Assembly (NCBI RefSeq): GCF_036850765.1
Contig: NC_089492.1
Location: 72,903,482 to 72,967,481, forward strand
Length of the DNA: 64,000 nucleotides
Direction: 5' to 3'
Source: Saccopteryx bilineata
Taxonomy: Eukaryota > Chordata > Mammalia > Chiroptera > Emballonuridae
How positions within the stretch are numbered: position 1 is the first letter of the stretch; the number at the start of each line of letters is the position of its first letter. Under the pieces are notes generated by a model, which made no database searches, had not been told where the DNA came from, and saw nothing but the letters and a program-made list of their open reading frames with translations. Shown here one piece after another: positions 21,659-32,907 of the stretch. Position numbers and translations under genes: made by a program.

Positions 21659-24053
21659 CTGAGGGTGGTTTGTTGATAGTATTAATGAGATTTAATAAAG
21701 AATAAAAAGTTAAAAAAAATAAAAAATCAAAAAGAGTTGTTTTTTTTAAAAAAATTAATAATGAAATAAAGAAAATTAAAATAATAATTTTTACAAAAAG
21801 GAAATTATTCCCCCCCTCCTTTTTTCCTCTCCTCTCCCCTTTTTCTTGAGAAAATCTTGTGGTGAACTGTGAATTATAACAAACAATGCCTGTGATGGAG
21901 GTCCTGAATTGGGGAAAAGTAATAAAGGGGCAAAAAAAAAAAAAGAAAAAAAAAAGGAAAAAAAAAAAAGGGGGGGGGCGGTATGGACCCACAAAAAGCA
22001 AATAAGGAAAAAATTTGGGTCAAGAATAAAATGATTTGCTTTTAGGTGTTGGTGTTGTCTAAGAGTTATGATGAGAGGAATAAGAGAACAGAAAAATGGG
22101 GGGACAAATTAAAAAAATACTATTGTATTTAGTGGAACAAGAACTAGATAAAATGGAGAGCCAGGGATGGGAGCACTGCTAGTGAGTTAAAAAGGTGAAG
22201 TAAAAAACCCCCCAAATGCCACAAACATAAGTTTGAGTCCCAGATAAGATAATTTGTTTGTTATTGAAGTTTGAATGAGAGGAGATGTAAAGGAGAAAGG
22301 AAGAAACTAATATAGAGGGAGAAAAGAAAGAGAGAGAGAGAAAAAAAGAGGGAACCAGTAAAAGAAGAAAAAAGAAAGGAGAGAGAGAGAGTTAAGGGTT
22401 TTGGAGTGCAACCCTCATAGAGAGAAAGGAAAAGGAGAAAAAAGATAATGGGAGATGTAACACTTATGGGTAGTGTAGTTCAAGGAGAGGAGAGAGTAAG
22501 ACCGGCAGAGAGTTAATCGGCCAAATTGGAGGAGGAAAAAAAGTATCAAGAATGAAGATAAGAGAAACAAACGAACAAATATAATAAAATGGGATAGGTT
22601 ATAAAGTCTGCAGATTATTCTTGATTTTGAGAGGTTATCTTCTTGTTTTTTCTTTTCTCTCCCTCTTCCTGGTCAGTGACTCTGTACCCCAGGTTCTGCC
22701 CCTTTGGCACGCTCAGGTAGAGGTTTGCAGTTGATAAGTCTCTATGGCAATGTCATGTATTGTGCTTTAGTCTCGTTGGGAGTCAAGGCTCATTATCTTT
22801 CATAGGCTCCGACAGTGAGAGAGTCCGTGTTCCTGGAGCCTTTCTCCTAGTCTTTCCTTCCTCAATTAGTAGCCCGATAATCCAGCTATGGGGTTGTTGC
22901 TGCCTCTGCCTGGATAGTAAGAGGTTCAAAGAGCTGGCAACTCCCCACTCTATTTCCACTCAGCACAGGGCTCTGGGTAAGGCTCAGTCAGTCAGAGCTG
23001 CTAGCATAATCAGGTGGGCTTTCCGCCCACTCAAAGACCTCTGGCTCTGCCACTCTGTCTGGTAACACAGGCGGGCACCCACTTCCGGGGTGCTTGGAGG
23101 AAACTCTCATTCACTATCTGCGCGCGCAGACCAGGATATCCGGCCAGTAGTCTCACGCTCTGAGTGAAACCCCCAACCGCATGGAAATTTGCAGCGCTGG
23201 AATTCGCTCTTGCTCCGTCCCTGTATGCGGCTTTTGCAAGGCGCTGGGGCGGCCTGAGATTCCGCTTTTGCCCACACAAAGGCCCCTGACTCTGCCCCTC
23301 TGTGCGATAACACGGGCGCGCCCTGCCGAGGCACTCGGAGGAATCGCTCACTACCTATCTGCGCGCGCACACCAGGATATGAGGCCGGCCGCGTTTCCCT
23401 GAGTGAAACCCTCACCTGCACAGAAAATTTCCACCGTTGGAATTAGTTCTCGCTCCCTCCCGTGCGCGGCTTTCCCAGGGCACTGGGGCTGCCCAGAGAT
23501 TCTGCTTTCGGCCCACAGAAAGGCCTCTGACCCTGCCTCTCTGTGGGGCAACATGGACACCCACTTCTGGGGCTTAGGAAGAGATCTCTCGCCCACTAAC
23601 TGCGCACCAACCAGGAGAACGGGTAAAATGGCTGCCCCGCTTGTCTTTCTTTGTTTGGGTTTGGCGCGAGTGTTAGCTTGTATTGCCCGGCTTGCCACAG
23701 GAACAGTTTTTCCTCCACTAGGATCTCCGTGCCACAGCCTGGTTCGGCCTTTTGTGCGCGGCCTGGATGTATTCTCCCCCTTTGCCCGCCTCAGTTTCTA
23801 TATTCACAGTTACCAGAGAAAGCCGCCCTGTTTAGGTTAGTGAGGAAGGCGGAGCATTTCTTACTCCCTATTTCCTTCAGGATTTGGTTATATATTTAGC
23901 CAATTTTTCACTCGACCATACCTTCGGGTGTATTGTGAAGCATCTGGAGGCTTCAAGTATAGGTTTTTCTGTTTCTGGTTGAAGATCTTGTTGAGTTTTG
24001 GGGGAGATTTATCGGTATCGCTTCCTACTCCGCCATTACTCTGATGTTATCTG
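21659..24053 (-). promoter_or_regulatory. 5' UTR / internal promoter region of the young L1
   Basis: About 2.4 kb upstream of ORF1. On the + strand it reads as an A/G-rich part (21700-22620, many GAGAGA runs and an A/G homopolymer block at 21931-21979), then a G/C- and CpG-rich part with three tandem units (about 23000-23640), then the 5' terminus with GGCGGAGTAGGAAGCGATAC. L1 5' UTRs carry an internal promoter; promoter activity here is inferred from position and composition. Confidence 0.75.
23000..23640 (-). repeat. Tandem CpG-rich monomers in L1 5' UTR (period about 243 bp)
   Basis: Three copies of a unit can be aligned by shared blocks. The 'ctctg.ctctgcc.ctctgt' + 'taaca..gg' block has its TAAC/CAAC anchor at 23063, 23308 and 23549, giving periods of 245 and 241. 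The 'actatctgcgcgcgca.accaggat' block lies near 23115, 23357 and (weaker) 23598. The 'gagtgaaaccc.ca.c.gca' block lies near 23162 and 23402. This resembles the monomer promoters of rodent L1s in organisation, not in sequence. Confidence 0.85.
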
Positions 24054-24070
24054 AAAGGCTATTTTTTTTT
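24054..24070. repeat. Target-site duplication of the young L1, right copy
   Basis: AAAGGCTATTTTTTTTT, identical to 16221-16237. The old L1 endonuclease frame resumes just beyond it (24071 upward on the + strand, upstream on the - strand). Confidence 0.93.
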
Positions 24071-24306
24071 CAGATATAAGTAATGCTACCCCAGCTTTTC
24101 TTTTTAATTTCCATTTGCATGAAATATTTTTTCCATTCCTTCACTTTCAATCTATGTGTGTTTTTTGTTCTGAGGTGAGTCTCTTGTAGACAGCATATGT
24201 ACAAGTCCTGTTTTCTTTTCCATGCAGCTACCCTATGTCTTTTGATTGGAGCATTTAATCCATTTACCTTTAAGGTTATTATTGATATATATTTATTTAT
24301 TACCAT
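24071..24306 (-). pseudogene. Old L1 ORF2, N-terminal endonuclease piece
   Basis: About 78 codons from the ATG at 24306 (MVINKYISIITLKVNGLNAP), with IKRHRVAAW and CCLQETHLRTK of the L1 endonuclease. It is cut at the young-L1 insertion; the rest of the domain continues at 16220. Clearly more diverged than the younger copy. Confidence 0.9.
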
Positions 24307-24419
24307 TTTATTTTTTAAATCTACATTCCTGTTATTCTGGAATTTTTTTTATTTATTCTTTACAGCAGGCCCCTTAACATTTCTTGTAGTACCAGTTTGG
24401 TTGTAATAAATTTCTTGAA

Positions 24420-25277
24420 TTTTTTTTTTTTTTTTGGTCTGGGAAGCTTTTTATTTCTCCTTCAATTTTAAAGGATAGTTCTGCTGGATTAAGAAGTCTT
24501 GGTTGTAGCTTCTTGTTTTTCATCACTTTGAATATTTCTTGCTAATCTCTTCTGGCCTCAAGTGTTTCTGATGAGCAGTCAGATGTCATCCTATGGGGGC
24601 TCCTCTGTAAATAACTGCTTTTCTTTTGCGGCTTTTAGTATTCTTCCTTTTTCTCTTAACTTTGGCATTGTAATTATAATGTGTCTTGGTGTAAGCTTCC
24701 TTGGGTTCCTCTTTAATGGGACTCTCTGTGATTCTTGAACCTGTGTGACTTTTTTCTTCATTAGTTTAGAAATGTTTTCAGCTATAATATCTTCAAACAA
24801 ATTCTCTGTCCCTTATTCAGTCTCTTCTTCAGGAGCCCTTATGATGGGGATGTTGTTTCTCTTCATGTTGTCACAGAGGTCTCTTAGAGTTTCCTCAGAC
24901 TTTTTGATCCTGTTTTCTTTTTGCTTCCTTGTTTCTGTTTCTTTTTTGTTTATCTTCTCCTCTAAACCACTGATTCGATCCTCTGCTTCATTCAGCCTGC
25001 TGTTGATCCCTTCTAGTGCAGTCTTCATTTCTGATATTGTATTTGTCATTTCTGACTGGTTATTTTTTGTGATTTCAATGTCTTTTTTGATGCTTGCTAT
25101 CTCTTTACTTAGATGTTCACTGTGTCCATCCACTGTTGCTCTAAGATCCTTGAGCATCCTAAAAATCATTGTCTTAAACTCTGCATCTTGTAGTTTGGTT
25201 ACTTCCATCTTATTCAATTCTTTTTCTAGGGATTTCTTTTGTTGATTCATTTGGGTTGCATTTCTCTGTCTGCCCAT
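24420..25277 (-). pseudogene. Old L1 ORF1 (broken)
   Basis: Read on the - strand from MGRQRNATQMNQQKK at 25277: a coiled coil (KEIASIKKDIEITKNNQSEM, LNEAEDRISGLEEKINKKE), then the RRM start NNIPIIRAPEEETE (24813). After a break the frame resumes with LTPRHIIITMPKLREKGRIL (24591-24800), and a further stop precedes the C-terminal domain ('LPHRM...ETLEARR', 'SFKIEGEIKSF'). At least two interruptions; non-functional. Confidence 0.88.
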
Positions 25278-28075
25278 TTTGTCTTGTATTATGTAGCTCT
25301 GTTGGACTTTGAAATTTTTTTGATGTCTTTATGAGAAAGATGGGCTTTGTGGTACTGACCTCCAGGCCACTTGTTTTCCTTGTTCTAGGAATGTTTTTTG
25401 AGGGTATTATTTCCCATCTTGTTGTATATGAGTATTAAATGCAGTTGGTCCTGTTGATGGCATTGTTATTTTTCATGCTGGCTGGCTCTAAGGGTCATTC
25501 TTAATCTTGTGTATTACACACTGTGCAATGTCTTGTGTGTTGGGCTTATTCATTCTCCACAGTGTCTGGTGCCTGCTAGACTCCATTTTTGGTTGTGCTG
25601 TTTGTGTAGGTAGCTGAGTCTAAGGTTGGTGCTGTCTGCCACCCACTACCAGTTGTGTTGTCTCTAAATTTTCTTGAATTGGCATCAGCTGTTGTTTGTA
25701 ACTTGCTGTGGACTGTCTGCAGCTATTACACTTTCTGCTGTTTGTGTCCTGTATTTTGTGCTTGGGTTGTGTGGGAGGGGCCAATCTTTGTATAAGGATT
25801 CTCCTGCTTAGAGTTGATAGCAGCTCTGAAAAAGCCCCAAGCTCTGTAAGATTTGTCTCCAGTTTTCAGCTGCTCCACCTACTCTTGTAGCTGCCTGGTT
25901 TTCCCACAGAGTTTTCTGTAGTAAAACTGTAGTCTAGGCTCATACTGGCCTCACCTAACCAACTCCTCTATAGGTTGCACTGTAGGTGGGTTAGGGCAGC
26001 TGCAACATTTGTGGGACCCCCTACTTCAGGGGTCTCTTAGTCAGGATCTCAGTATGGGGAATGTCACTCCTACTCCAGAGTTAATCTCTCAGCTACTGCT
26101 GGATATTCAAATTTTATTTCTCCCCAATAAGCAGCAGGTTCAGACCGAGTATGGCCAATAGTTCCCTCTGAAAAGTTCTTTTTTGTTGTTGTTTTTTTAA
26201 AATTTTTTAACTTATTCATTCATTTTAGAGAGGAGAGGAAGAAACAGAGAGAGAGGAAAGACAGAGAGAGAGAAGGGGGGAGGAGCTGGAAGCACCAACT
26301 CCCATATGTACCTTAACCAGGCAAGCCCAGGGTTTTGAACTGATGATCTCAGCATTTCCAGGTCGATGGTTTATCCACTGTGCCACCACAGGTCAGGCCC
26401 TCTGAGAAGTTCTTATAGCTGGTGAGACCCTATTTTCAGGGAGGAAGACTGAGAGTGTACTCTCCTGGGCTGACTGTGCCTAACCCCAGAAAGTGGCTAA
26501 GCCCCTCGACCAAATCCAACAGTAGACTCACAGGGACTCAACATGCTCCAAGCCTCTTTCCCTTCCCCCTGTGAAATCTAGCCCAGCAGGGCAGGTTATC
26601 CAGCGCCCAGGCCAGGTGAATGTGAAGCTCCACCCTATTCAATGCACTGAGCCACTCTGCTGGTGCTGATCACAGAGAGTGGAAGTTGCCTCAGCTGGGC
26701 CAGATGTGAGGAGCCTCTTTTTAGGATCCCATTGTAGCAATGGTTGTTAGGGTCTGAACCGATGCTTTCTGCCATTAGCCCCTGGATGTGCTAGCCCTTG
26801 GCCTCCCTGGCAGGAACCTAGCACAGACCAGTGAGAAATACTGCCTGTGTTTGGCCCTCAGCAACCGTCTTGGAGGTACGAGCAATCAAGAGTTTATGGA
26901 TGCCTCTGCTGGGCTGAGGGGTACATGGAAATGCCATCCTGCACTCCTAGGCTGGCTTTTACCCACACTGGGCCTGAGGGAAGTTCTCCTTAAAAGGTCA
27001 TGGTTCCATGAGTTCTGCCTCCTGCAGCCTCTGCTGGCTGTTTGTTGAGCTCAGCCGCTGAAAAAACCTCTGCTAGAGTATAGCACCTGCAGTAATTCAG
27101 GGATTAGGGACAGTGGTGGGTGTGGCTTCATCCCTCAGCCCCAGGTCAGTCTGTACAGACTTTTTTTCACAGACCTCAGAATGGTGTGGGCCCAGGTGTC
27201 TGGTGGGTGTGGCCTCTGAGACCCAGAGGTGTGGTCTGCCTGCTCCAGACAGTTTCTACTGAGTCTCCTGTGAGGTGGAAGCACCAGTCTGAGAGTGGCA
27301 AGTGAGTATAAGGGGGAAGCTTCGGTCTCAATACCAGAAATCTTAGTCACTGACATGTCCCCTGTTTCCTAGACTCTCAGAATGACCCATCACCATGACT
27401 GGCGTAGGAGAGACTCCTGAGGGCGGAGCCATTGCTTTTCCTCAGGCTGATGCCCCACAGAAGGGACTACTCCACCCAAGAAAGATGGCTACTGCAGTAG
27501 TAAAGAATAACTCAGCACAGGGTTTTCAGTGGACGTCCCCTACAGTGTCTCTCCCTGGGCCATCAACTTCACATTCTCCTCACGCAACTCCGGTCCTCTC
27601 AGTTCTCCCTCCACTGGAGCCATGGATAAGTGGCTATGAATGAAATTTTCTGTGTGGGCCCTTTAAGTCAGAGCCTGCATCCAAGAGCTCAGTCTCCTTC
27701 CCACAGACAAAAACCCTGATCTTTTCACTGCCAAATGCTGTCTGGATGCCTCTTCTTGGCTCTGGGGCGCTAGGTTGGGGCTCCAGGCCTAGGGCTGAGC
27801 ACTCACACCTCTCAGGTTGACCCTTCCTGCACTGAGAGTCATTCTGGACCCTCAGCTGCCACTTGCTCCTGGAAGCAGGTAGCCCTTTCTGTGTTTCTGC
27901 CCTTCCTACCAGTCTCAGTGTGGCTTCTTCTGTGATCCTTGGTTCTAGACTCCTCTTTGTTTAGTCCAAAGCTGGATTTTCAAGATGATTGTTTTTAAAT
28001 TATGTTCTAATCCAATTTCATCCTGGGAGGTGGCACTTGGAATGTCCGCCTACTCCGTTGCCATCTTGATTATCT
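25278..28075 (-). other. 5' UTR of the old L1
   Basis: About 2.6 kb of L1-specific non-coding sequence upstream of ORF1, plus a VES SINE at 26181-26397. G/C content rises toward 26400-27900. The 5' end near 28075 reads GATAATCAAGATGGCAACGG on the - strand, the typical L1 start. Small open frames inside (such as 26788-27048 and 27395-27643) show no recognisable domain. No tandem monomers like those of the younger copy were seen. Confidence 0.75.
26181..26397 (-). mobile_element. VES-type SINE in the old L1 5' UTR
   Basis: tRNA-derived SINE on the - strand with head CCTGACCTGTGGTGGCACAG at the right end, the promoter-like part 'ggttcaaaaccctgggcttg', a 'gagttggtgcttcca' segment, a (CT)-rich stretch and an A-rich tail. 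Flanked by duplications CCCTCTGAAAAGTTCTT (26164-26180) and CCCTCTGAGAAGTTCTT (26398-26414), one mismatch. Confidence 0.93.
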
Positions 28076-28745
28076 CCTTGATTTTTCATTTACTGACATT
28101 TTTAGACCTAGCACATTCATCCCTAGGTCTTCATCTGAGGCCTTCAACCAAGCTTCTCTTCTTCAGGTGCCTCTGCCAGGGGCCTATTACTGGAATACGA
28201 GCTTCCCCTTGAACATGCTTTACCCCACTCCTGCTTAGTGCTCAGTACTTTTCCACTTCTGTCCTTCCCTCCTCCCTCCCTCCCATCTCAGGATCATAAA
28301 ACTATTGAAACATTTGGTGCAGGGCTCCATTAAAGGCTTCCCTTCAGCCCTTTGCTTAATGATTTTAGCGACAATCATTACCTAGGTTCAATATCTTATT
28401 AGGAATTGCAAAATTGATAATATTCTAATTCTATCACTCTTTTGTTTATCAGCTAAAATACTTCTATAAAGAGAGACTTCCCTTCATCTGCTATCTGGTT
28501 ACTCAAAGACACTAATACAGAGGTGATGCCTACAAGATTCTGTGTCCCTCCAGGTTTCAGAATAGATGGTGCCCTAAGAACCCTTCATAGGTGAAGTGGT
28601 GTGTGCATGTGTCTTCAGTGTCATTATGAACTCCCAAGTTAAAATGTTTTGTTATATTTTAATCCACTGCATCTACCATGTATATAACAGTTTATCCTAA
28701 AGATCACAGAACAATAAAGATATTCCTTATTCCTCTTGAATGTCT
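28076..28745. other. Unique sequence, no gene seen
   Basis: Flank of the old L1. No repeat or coding signal recognised. Confidence 0.4.
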
Positions 28746-28749
28746 GCAT

Positions 28750-28912
28750 AACCTGGCCTTGAATCCTTGATCTATCACTTTGGCAAGTTGTGTAACATCC
28801 TGTGGCTTTTGATTTGTCATTTGTAAAAGAAGGTATCTCAGAAACTTTGTGAGGATTAAGGATGACAGGACACATAACAAGTATAATGCTTTTGAAGTGC
28901 TTCCTGTTACAA
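28750..28912 (+). mobile_element. MIR SINE relic
   Basis: Matches the MIR order: 'cttgaatccttgatctatcact', 'ggcaagttgtgtaac', 'tttgtcatttgtaaaagaag', 'cagaaactttgtgaggatta' and 'aacaagtataatgcttttga'. Diverged and non-functional. Confidence 0.8.
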
Positions 28913-28958
28913 CGGTCTTTTTGGGAAGCTGAGCAGGCTTCTCCTGCATCTTGTCACT

Positions 28959-29504
28959 GTGAGGGACAACTACGAGGCTGCCATCAGGAAGAGAAAGACC
29001 ATGGTGTGCAAGAAGTCTAAAGTCATAACTTCAGTCCTTCTGGTACCTGAGAAATACAAAAATGGTGTGTATAGGAAGAATCTACTTCTTCTGATTGTTG
29101 AGAACTATGGGAAAAAGAGAGAGAATAAACAGAGAGTGTTAAAGGTGAATCTTCTGCCCAAAGATAAATATAGGGATAGAGCAAGGGTAGCATGGAAGTA
29201 TTTTGTCAGCTCATGGTATGGATTCATGGAGCTTATCTTTCAGGATAACTACTGTACAAATCTGGGTTTTTATTTATTTATTTTCTCCACATGTGTGTAC
29301 AGAGAAAGTACTTATATAGACTTTCACCACCCACCCTTAGTCCCTGCAGTCACAGTGACCACATTTTGTACTAGAGTAAAGAGGAGAAAATGGAGAGAGC
29401 TCTCAGATCTCTTTAGAGCAGCCCAGATAGGGAATAGAGCTTTGAAAAGACTGGATATTATAATGGGAAGGAGAGTGTTACTCTTGCAGATACTAGAATA
29501 TTAG
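28959..29504 (+). CDS. Unassigned 181-codon open frame
   Basis: An uninterrupted frame beginning MRDNYEAAIRKRKTMVCKKS, basic overall (many K/R), with a hydrophobic segment at about residues 95-112 (LIFQDNYCTNLGFYLFIFST). I recognise no family and see no splice context, Kozak match or neighbouring repeat that explains it. In sequence of this composition a frame of this length is uncommon but possible by chance. Probably not a gene. Confidence 0.15.
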   Translation: MRDNYEAAIRKRKTMVCKKSKVITSVLLVPEKYKNGVYRKNLLLLIVENYGKKRENKQRVLKVNLLPKDKYRDRARVAWKYFVSSWYGFMELIFQDNYCTNLGFYLFIFSTCVYRESTYIDFHHPPLVPAVTVTTFCTRVKRRKWRELSDLFRAAQIGNRALKRLDIIMGRRVLLLQILEY

Positions 29505-30600
29505 TAACTGGAAAGTCTCAAAATTTTCTTTTGAGGAAAGTCACAATTGTTTTATATAGTAACCTCATTTTCTAGACATACAAGTATTATCAATAGTATT
29601 AATTCTGACATCCCCCCTCCCCAAATTCCGCCCAAGAAGCAGTTTAATATTTTTGAGGGTGTGGTAGGGAAGGATTTAGGGAGAAGAATAGTGACAGAAA
29701 AAGTAAGATCTGGATGTCAAGTGAAGTGTACATGATTGAACCAGTCCCCACCCTGGGCAAAGGGGCTGTAATGTGGTGTGACCTTCTGAGGGCTGTCACC
29801 TGAAGACTAACCACTGAAGGGATGGAGGATGTAAGCGTCTGTCCACCCATTGACTTTCATCCCACCTGATCAAGGAGCAAGCTCCTCAGAGTGCCAGATT
29901 TGCAAGGGATTGATGGTCTGTGGGTTTCTGATGGTGCCCCTCGGTGCCATAACTGAGAAGCCCCAGGACAGCAATTAATGGGACATGTAAGGTCAGTTGA
30001 GGCAAGGAGCTGCCAGTTACACCCGCGCAAAGTTAGAAGCTACCAAATGACCAAAATAAAGGGTGAACTGACAGGACTTAGCACTACAACATACATGAAT
30101 TACTTCACAGAGTCCCTAGAACAGAGTGAGTGTGTAATAATAAATGAGAGCTATTTTATTACCAGACACAGTTCTTATGAATCATGCACATGCTTAGATC
30201 TCATTAAATGAAATGGTGCCTGGGTTAACAGGAAACAGGATCCAAAGAAAAGACTTTAGACAAGTGAATAAATACAAACAAGATACAAATTACTGCTTTC
30301 AATTCATAGTCATAGGAAAAAATACATTTTAAAAATAATTATAATGGTTCCATTGGTATAACCATGAAAACTTTTGTGTTCTTGGTTTAGACCTTTATGC
30401 TGCACCTTGTTCTAAATATTGTCCTTAGACAATGAAACTATATACAATATAGAGGGGCAGTAAAAGGAAGATGGGAGAAGTAAGGTCAGGAACTATTTCC
30501 CAGGATGAGGAAATATCTCACGGGGATTTTGCTGTGTAGCCAACACATCCTCACAAGAAGGCAAGCCCTGGGATGCTCCGCAGCCGGAAGTACTTAAGTA
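29505..30600. other. Unique sequence, no gene seen
   Basis: No repeat or coding signal recognised between the open frame and the next MIR. Confidence 0.4.
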
Positions 30601-30604
30601 ATTA

Positions 30605-30855
30605 GTAAGCAGGATTATGTGGTGGTACACATGTCAGCTCCGGAGCCAGACTGCCGAGCTCAGATTCCGTCTCTGCCACTTAATAGCTTTGTACCTCTTA
30701 GAAAGTGACTTAATCTCTCTGTGCCATAGTGTCTTCATTTGGAAAGAGTGTATTAAACATAGTAGCTCTGGTGAGAATTAAGTCATTCAGATCTGCTAAA
30801 ACACTTAAAATAATGCTTAATGCATAACATTGCTCTATAAGCATGTGCTAGTTTT
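30605..30855 (+). mobile_element. MIR SINE, near full length
   Basis: Clear MIR: 'cggagccagactgccgagct', 'gattccgtctctgccactta', 'tagctttgtacc', 'aagtgacttaatctctctgt', 'gccatagtgtcttcatttgg' and 'aataatgcttaatgcataac', in consensus order. The best-preserved MIR in the window. Confidence 0.9.
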
Positions 30856-30859
30856 AAAA

Positions 30860-31690
30860 ATATTTTTTATTGTTTAAATATGTCTGGCTAACCAAGAATG
30901 TAGATATAAGTAAGAAAGCAGTCATTTCACTTCAGATTATGAGAGAAGAAAAACAAGATGTTAGAAAAAGTCAGCAAGAAAGTCAAATATGTAACCTTAA
31001 CAGGCTTTTAAAGATATTTTCAAAAAATTGGGGCAAATGGAAGAAAATAATATGAAGGAAGGTAAGAATTAGAGTTGGATTTTACCAAACACATGTGATT
31101 CTTCTCGGTAATGTATTACTATAGAAAACTTGAAAAGCGTATTATTCTAAACTACCTCTGGGAAAGAATAAATGTGCGCATTTCTAAGTAGGAGGGGATA
31201 AATGTTTAAAAAAATAGAAAAACACACAAACAGAAAAGAAACAATCAAAAAATCTTAGGGAAGAAATGAATTTGGTGCTTGATACCTTTTTATAAAGGGG
31301 ACTAGAATGTATTAATTCATACCTAAGTTACTATAACCATTAGAATGAATTAACCCTGACATTTCTTAACACAATTGAAGTTTAATTTTCTCAATGACTA
31401 TCTGATATGGTTTCCTCTTTTGATGAAAGGAGGCAGGGTAGACTCTGCTCCACACCATCATACCTTGGTCCAGACTGTTGGAGGCTCTGCTATCTTAACA
31501 TATAAATTTCCAATTTACCACAGAAGTTGCCAGCAATAAGATAAGGGAACAGAGGAAATAGAGAGTATATAATCTGTTTCTGTAAAGTCTTTTCCTAATC
31601 CAAGGTAAAAAATATGTATGTTTTATGTGTTTCCTATTAGAAGTTTTATTTTAGTGCTTATAATGAGGTTAATAATATGTTGAAAAGTTA
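30860..31690. other. Unique AT-rich sequence, no gene seen
   Basis: A 61-codon open frame (30870-31055) shows no domain. No repeat family was recognised. Confidence 0.4.
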
Positions 31691-31699
31691 TAAAAATTT

Positions 31700-32130
31700 T
31701 GAAATATTCTTAATTGTAGCTTAAAGAAAAGAAATATATCTATTCATAGGAAGAATAAGTTTCACAGAGCTATGTTTCCCAGATTATTTACAGATAAAGT
31801 CTAATGCCAATAAAAAGTTGATCAGCATATTTAGAATGAACTTGATGAACTAATGCTAAAATTTATTAGAAAAAGCAAAGGTCTAATATATATTCTTAAG
31901 AAATATGGGAAACTTAGTTTTAAAATACTAAACTTTGATACTGTAGTAATTTAGATAGTGTAATACTGGCTAGTAATAGAAATTTCACCAAGAAATAAAA
32001 TAGAAAGTCTGGACCCAGACCCTCATGCATATGTAAACTTAGTATTTGATTGAAATTAAATTTTAAAGAAATAGAAGAATGAGAGTCTCTCCAATATATT
32101 GTATAAGACAACTACTGAGAAGGGACATTG
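31700..32130 (+). mobile_element. Ancient L1 ORF2 fragment
   Basis: Matches, with many changes, the ORF2 stretch after RT in old L1s: 'aaaatttattagaaaaagca', 'gtaatactggctagtaatag', 'aaagtctggacccagaccct' and 'catatgtaaacttagtattt'. These correspond to the usual 'tggtactggcacaggaatag...agtccagaaatagacccaaa...catatgg.aatttagtat'. Non-coding relic. Confidence 0.65.
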
Positions 32131-32134
32131 AAGA

Positions 32135-32890
32135 TGCAGTAGAAATTATGGATTTTCAATTAGGGAGATTATTAGAAATTTCCTGGCAAAAGTCAGAGAG
32201 ATGTTACAGAAGAAGGAAGCCTGGATAAAGCAAGGGAAAGGGTAGATCAAAGAGACTGGAAACATGGGAATAAATAGACCCACAACTTACTGGCATGGAA
32301 GACAGAGGGAAGGAGCCAGGAGAAAGAAATATGGATGGCCTGTAGAACCCAATGGCCATCATGAAAACAGGGACCTCAGTCCTACAATGACAGAAAATGG
32401 AACTTGGTCAACACTCTGAGCTTGAAAGTAGATTTATCCTCTACTTTCAATTTCAGGTGACAATTGTAGACCTGCCACAACTTGGTTCTGGCCTCTGTTT
32501 GACTTATACTGATATATTATACTGATATTTCTTCTCCATGACTTCCTAGATGGCTCAGATGAGGGAACTTTTTTCACCCCACCCTTTAACCTCACCTGAG
32601 AATTAGAAGTCTGCCATGATGAGTTAGAAAGATAAACAACAGATCCCTCTACCCCTTACAACAACTCCACTCAGCATTTTGCCCATGAATCATACTGTAA
32701 TTTTTCCAGATATCATGACTTTGGGGAGCAGTACATTTTTGAGGCATCACATATAACTTGGTCTATTCAATTCCTAAGAAACATCTGTTGTCAAGTCAGA
32801 ATTGTCAGTGAAAGCAGGAATATTCCATCAGATAGAGAATGAGGGATTGTTTCTATAGGCTAGTAGAGTTTGTGTATTTAGAGTAGTCAG
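32135..32890. other. Unique sequence, no gene seen
   Basis: No repeat, RNA gene or recognisable ORF. Confidence 0.4.
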
Positions 32891-32907
32891 AACTCCCTAA
32901 TTCTTTC

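Larger units (their letters stand above)
16238..24053 (-). mobile_element. Young full-length L1 nested in the old L1
   Basis: About 7.8 kb on the - strand. The 5' end lies at about 24053, with GGCGGAGTAGGAAGCGATAC close to the terminus. The 5' UTR (21659-24053) includes tandem CpG-rich units. ORF1 (20639-21658) is intact, ORF2 (16515-20335) has two evident disabling changes, the 3' UTR follows, and the tail faces the left target duplication. The perfect 17-bp duplication, intact ORF1 and low decay mark it as a recent insertion. Without an intact ORF2 it is probably immobile unless assisted. Confidence 0.96.
11950..28075 (-). mobile_element. Old full-length L1, split by a younger L1
   Basis: Non-LTR retrotransposon on the - strand. 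The 5' end is near 28075 (on the - strand: ...GATAATCAAGATGGCAACGG AGTAGGCGG...), followed by a 5' UTR of about 2.8 kb, ORF1 (25277 to about 24420), ORF2 (24306-24071, then 16220 to about 12300) and a 3' UTR ending in an A/T-rich tail near 11950-12010. A younger L1 (16238-24053), a Rhin-1 SINE (about 14267-14637) and a VES SINE (26181-26397) have landed inside it. Without them the element is about 7.7-8.3 kb. Coding parts carry many stops and frameshifts, so it is dead. Confidence 0.93.

Noticed and set aside
22760..23899. Overlapping frames in the G/C-rich block that could look like a CpG-island gene
   Set aside because: The block is the tandem-monomer 5' UTR of the young L1; the frames follow the repeat period.
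26788..27643. Possible exons in a G/C-richer region
   Set aside because: The region lies inside the 5' UTR of the old L1 and its small frames have no recognisable domain.
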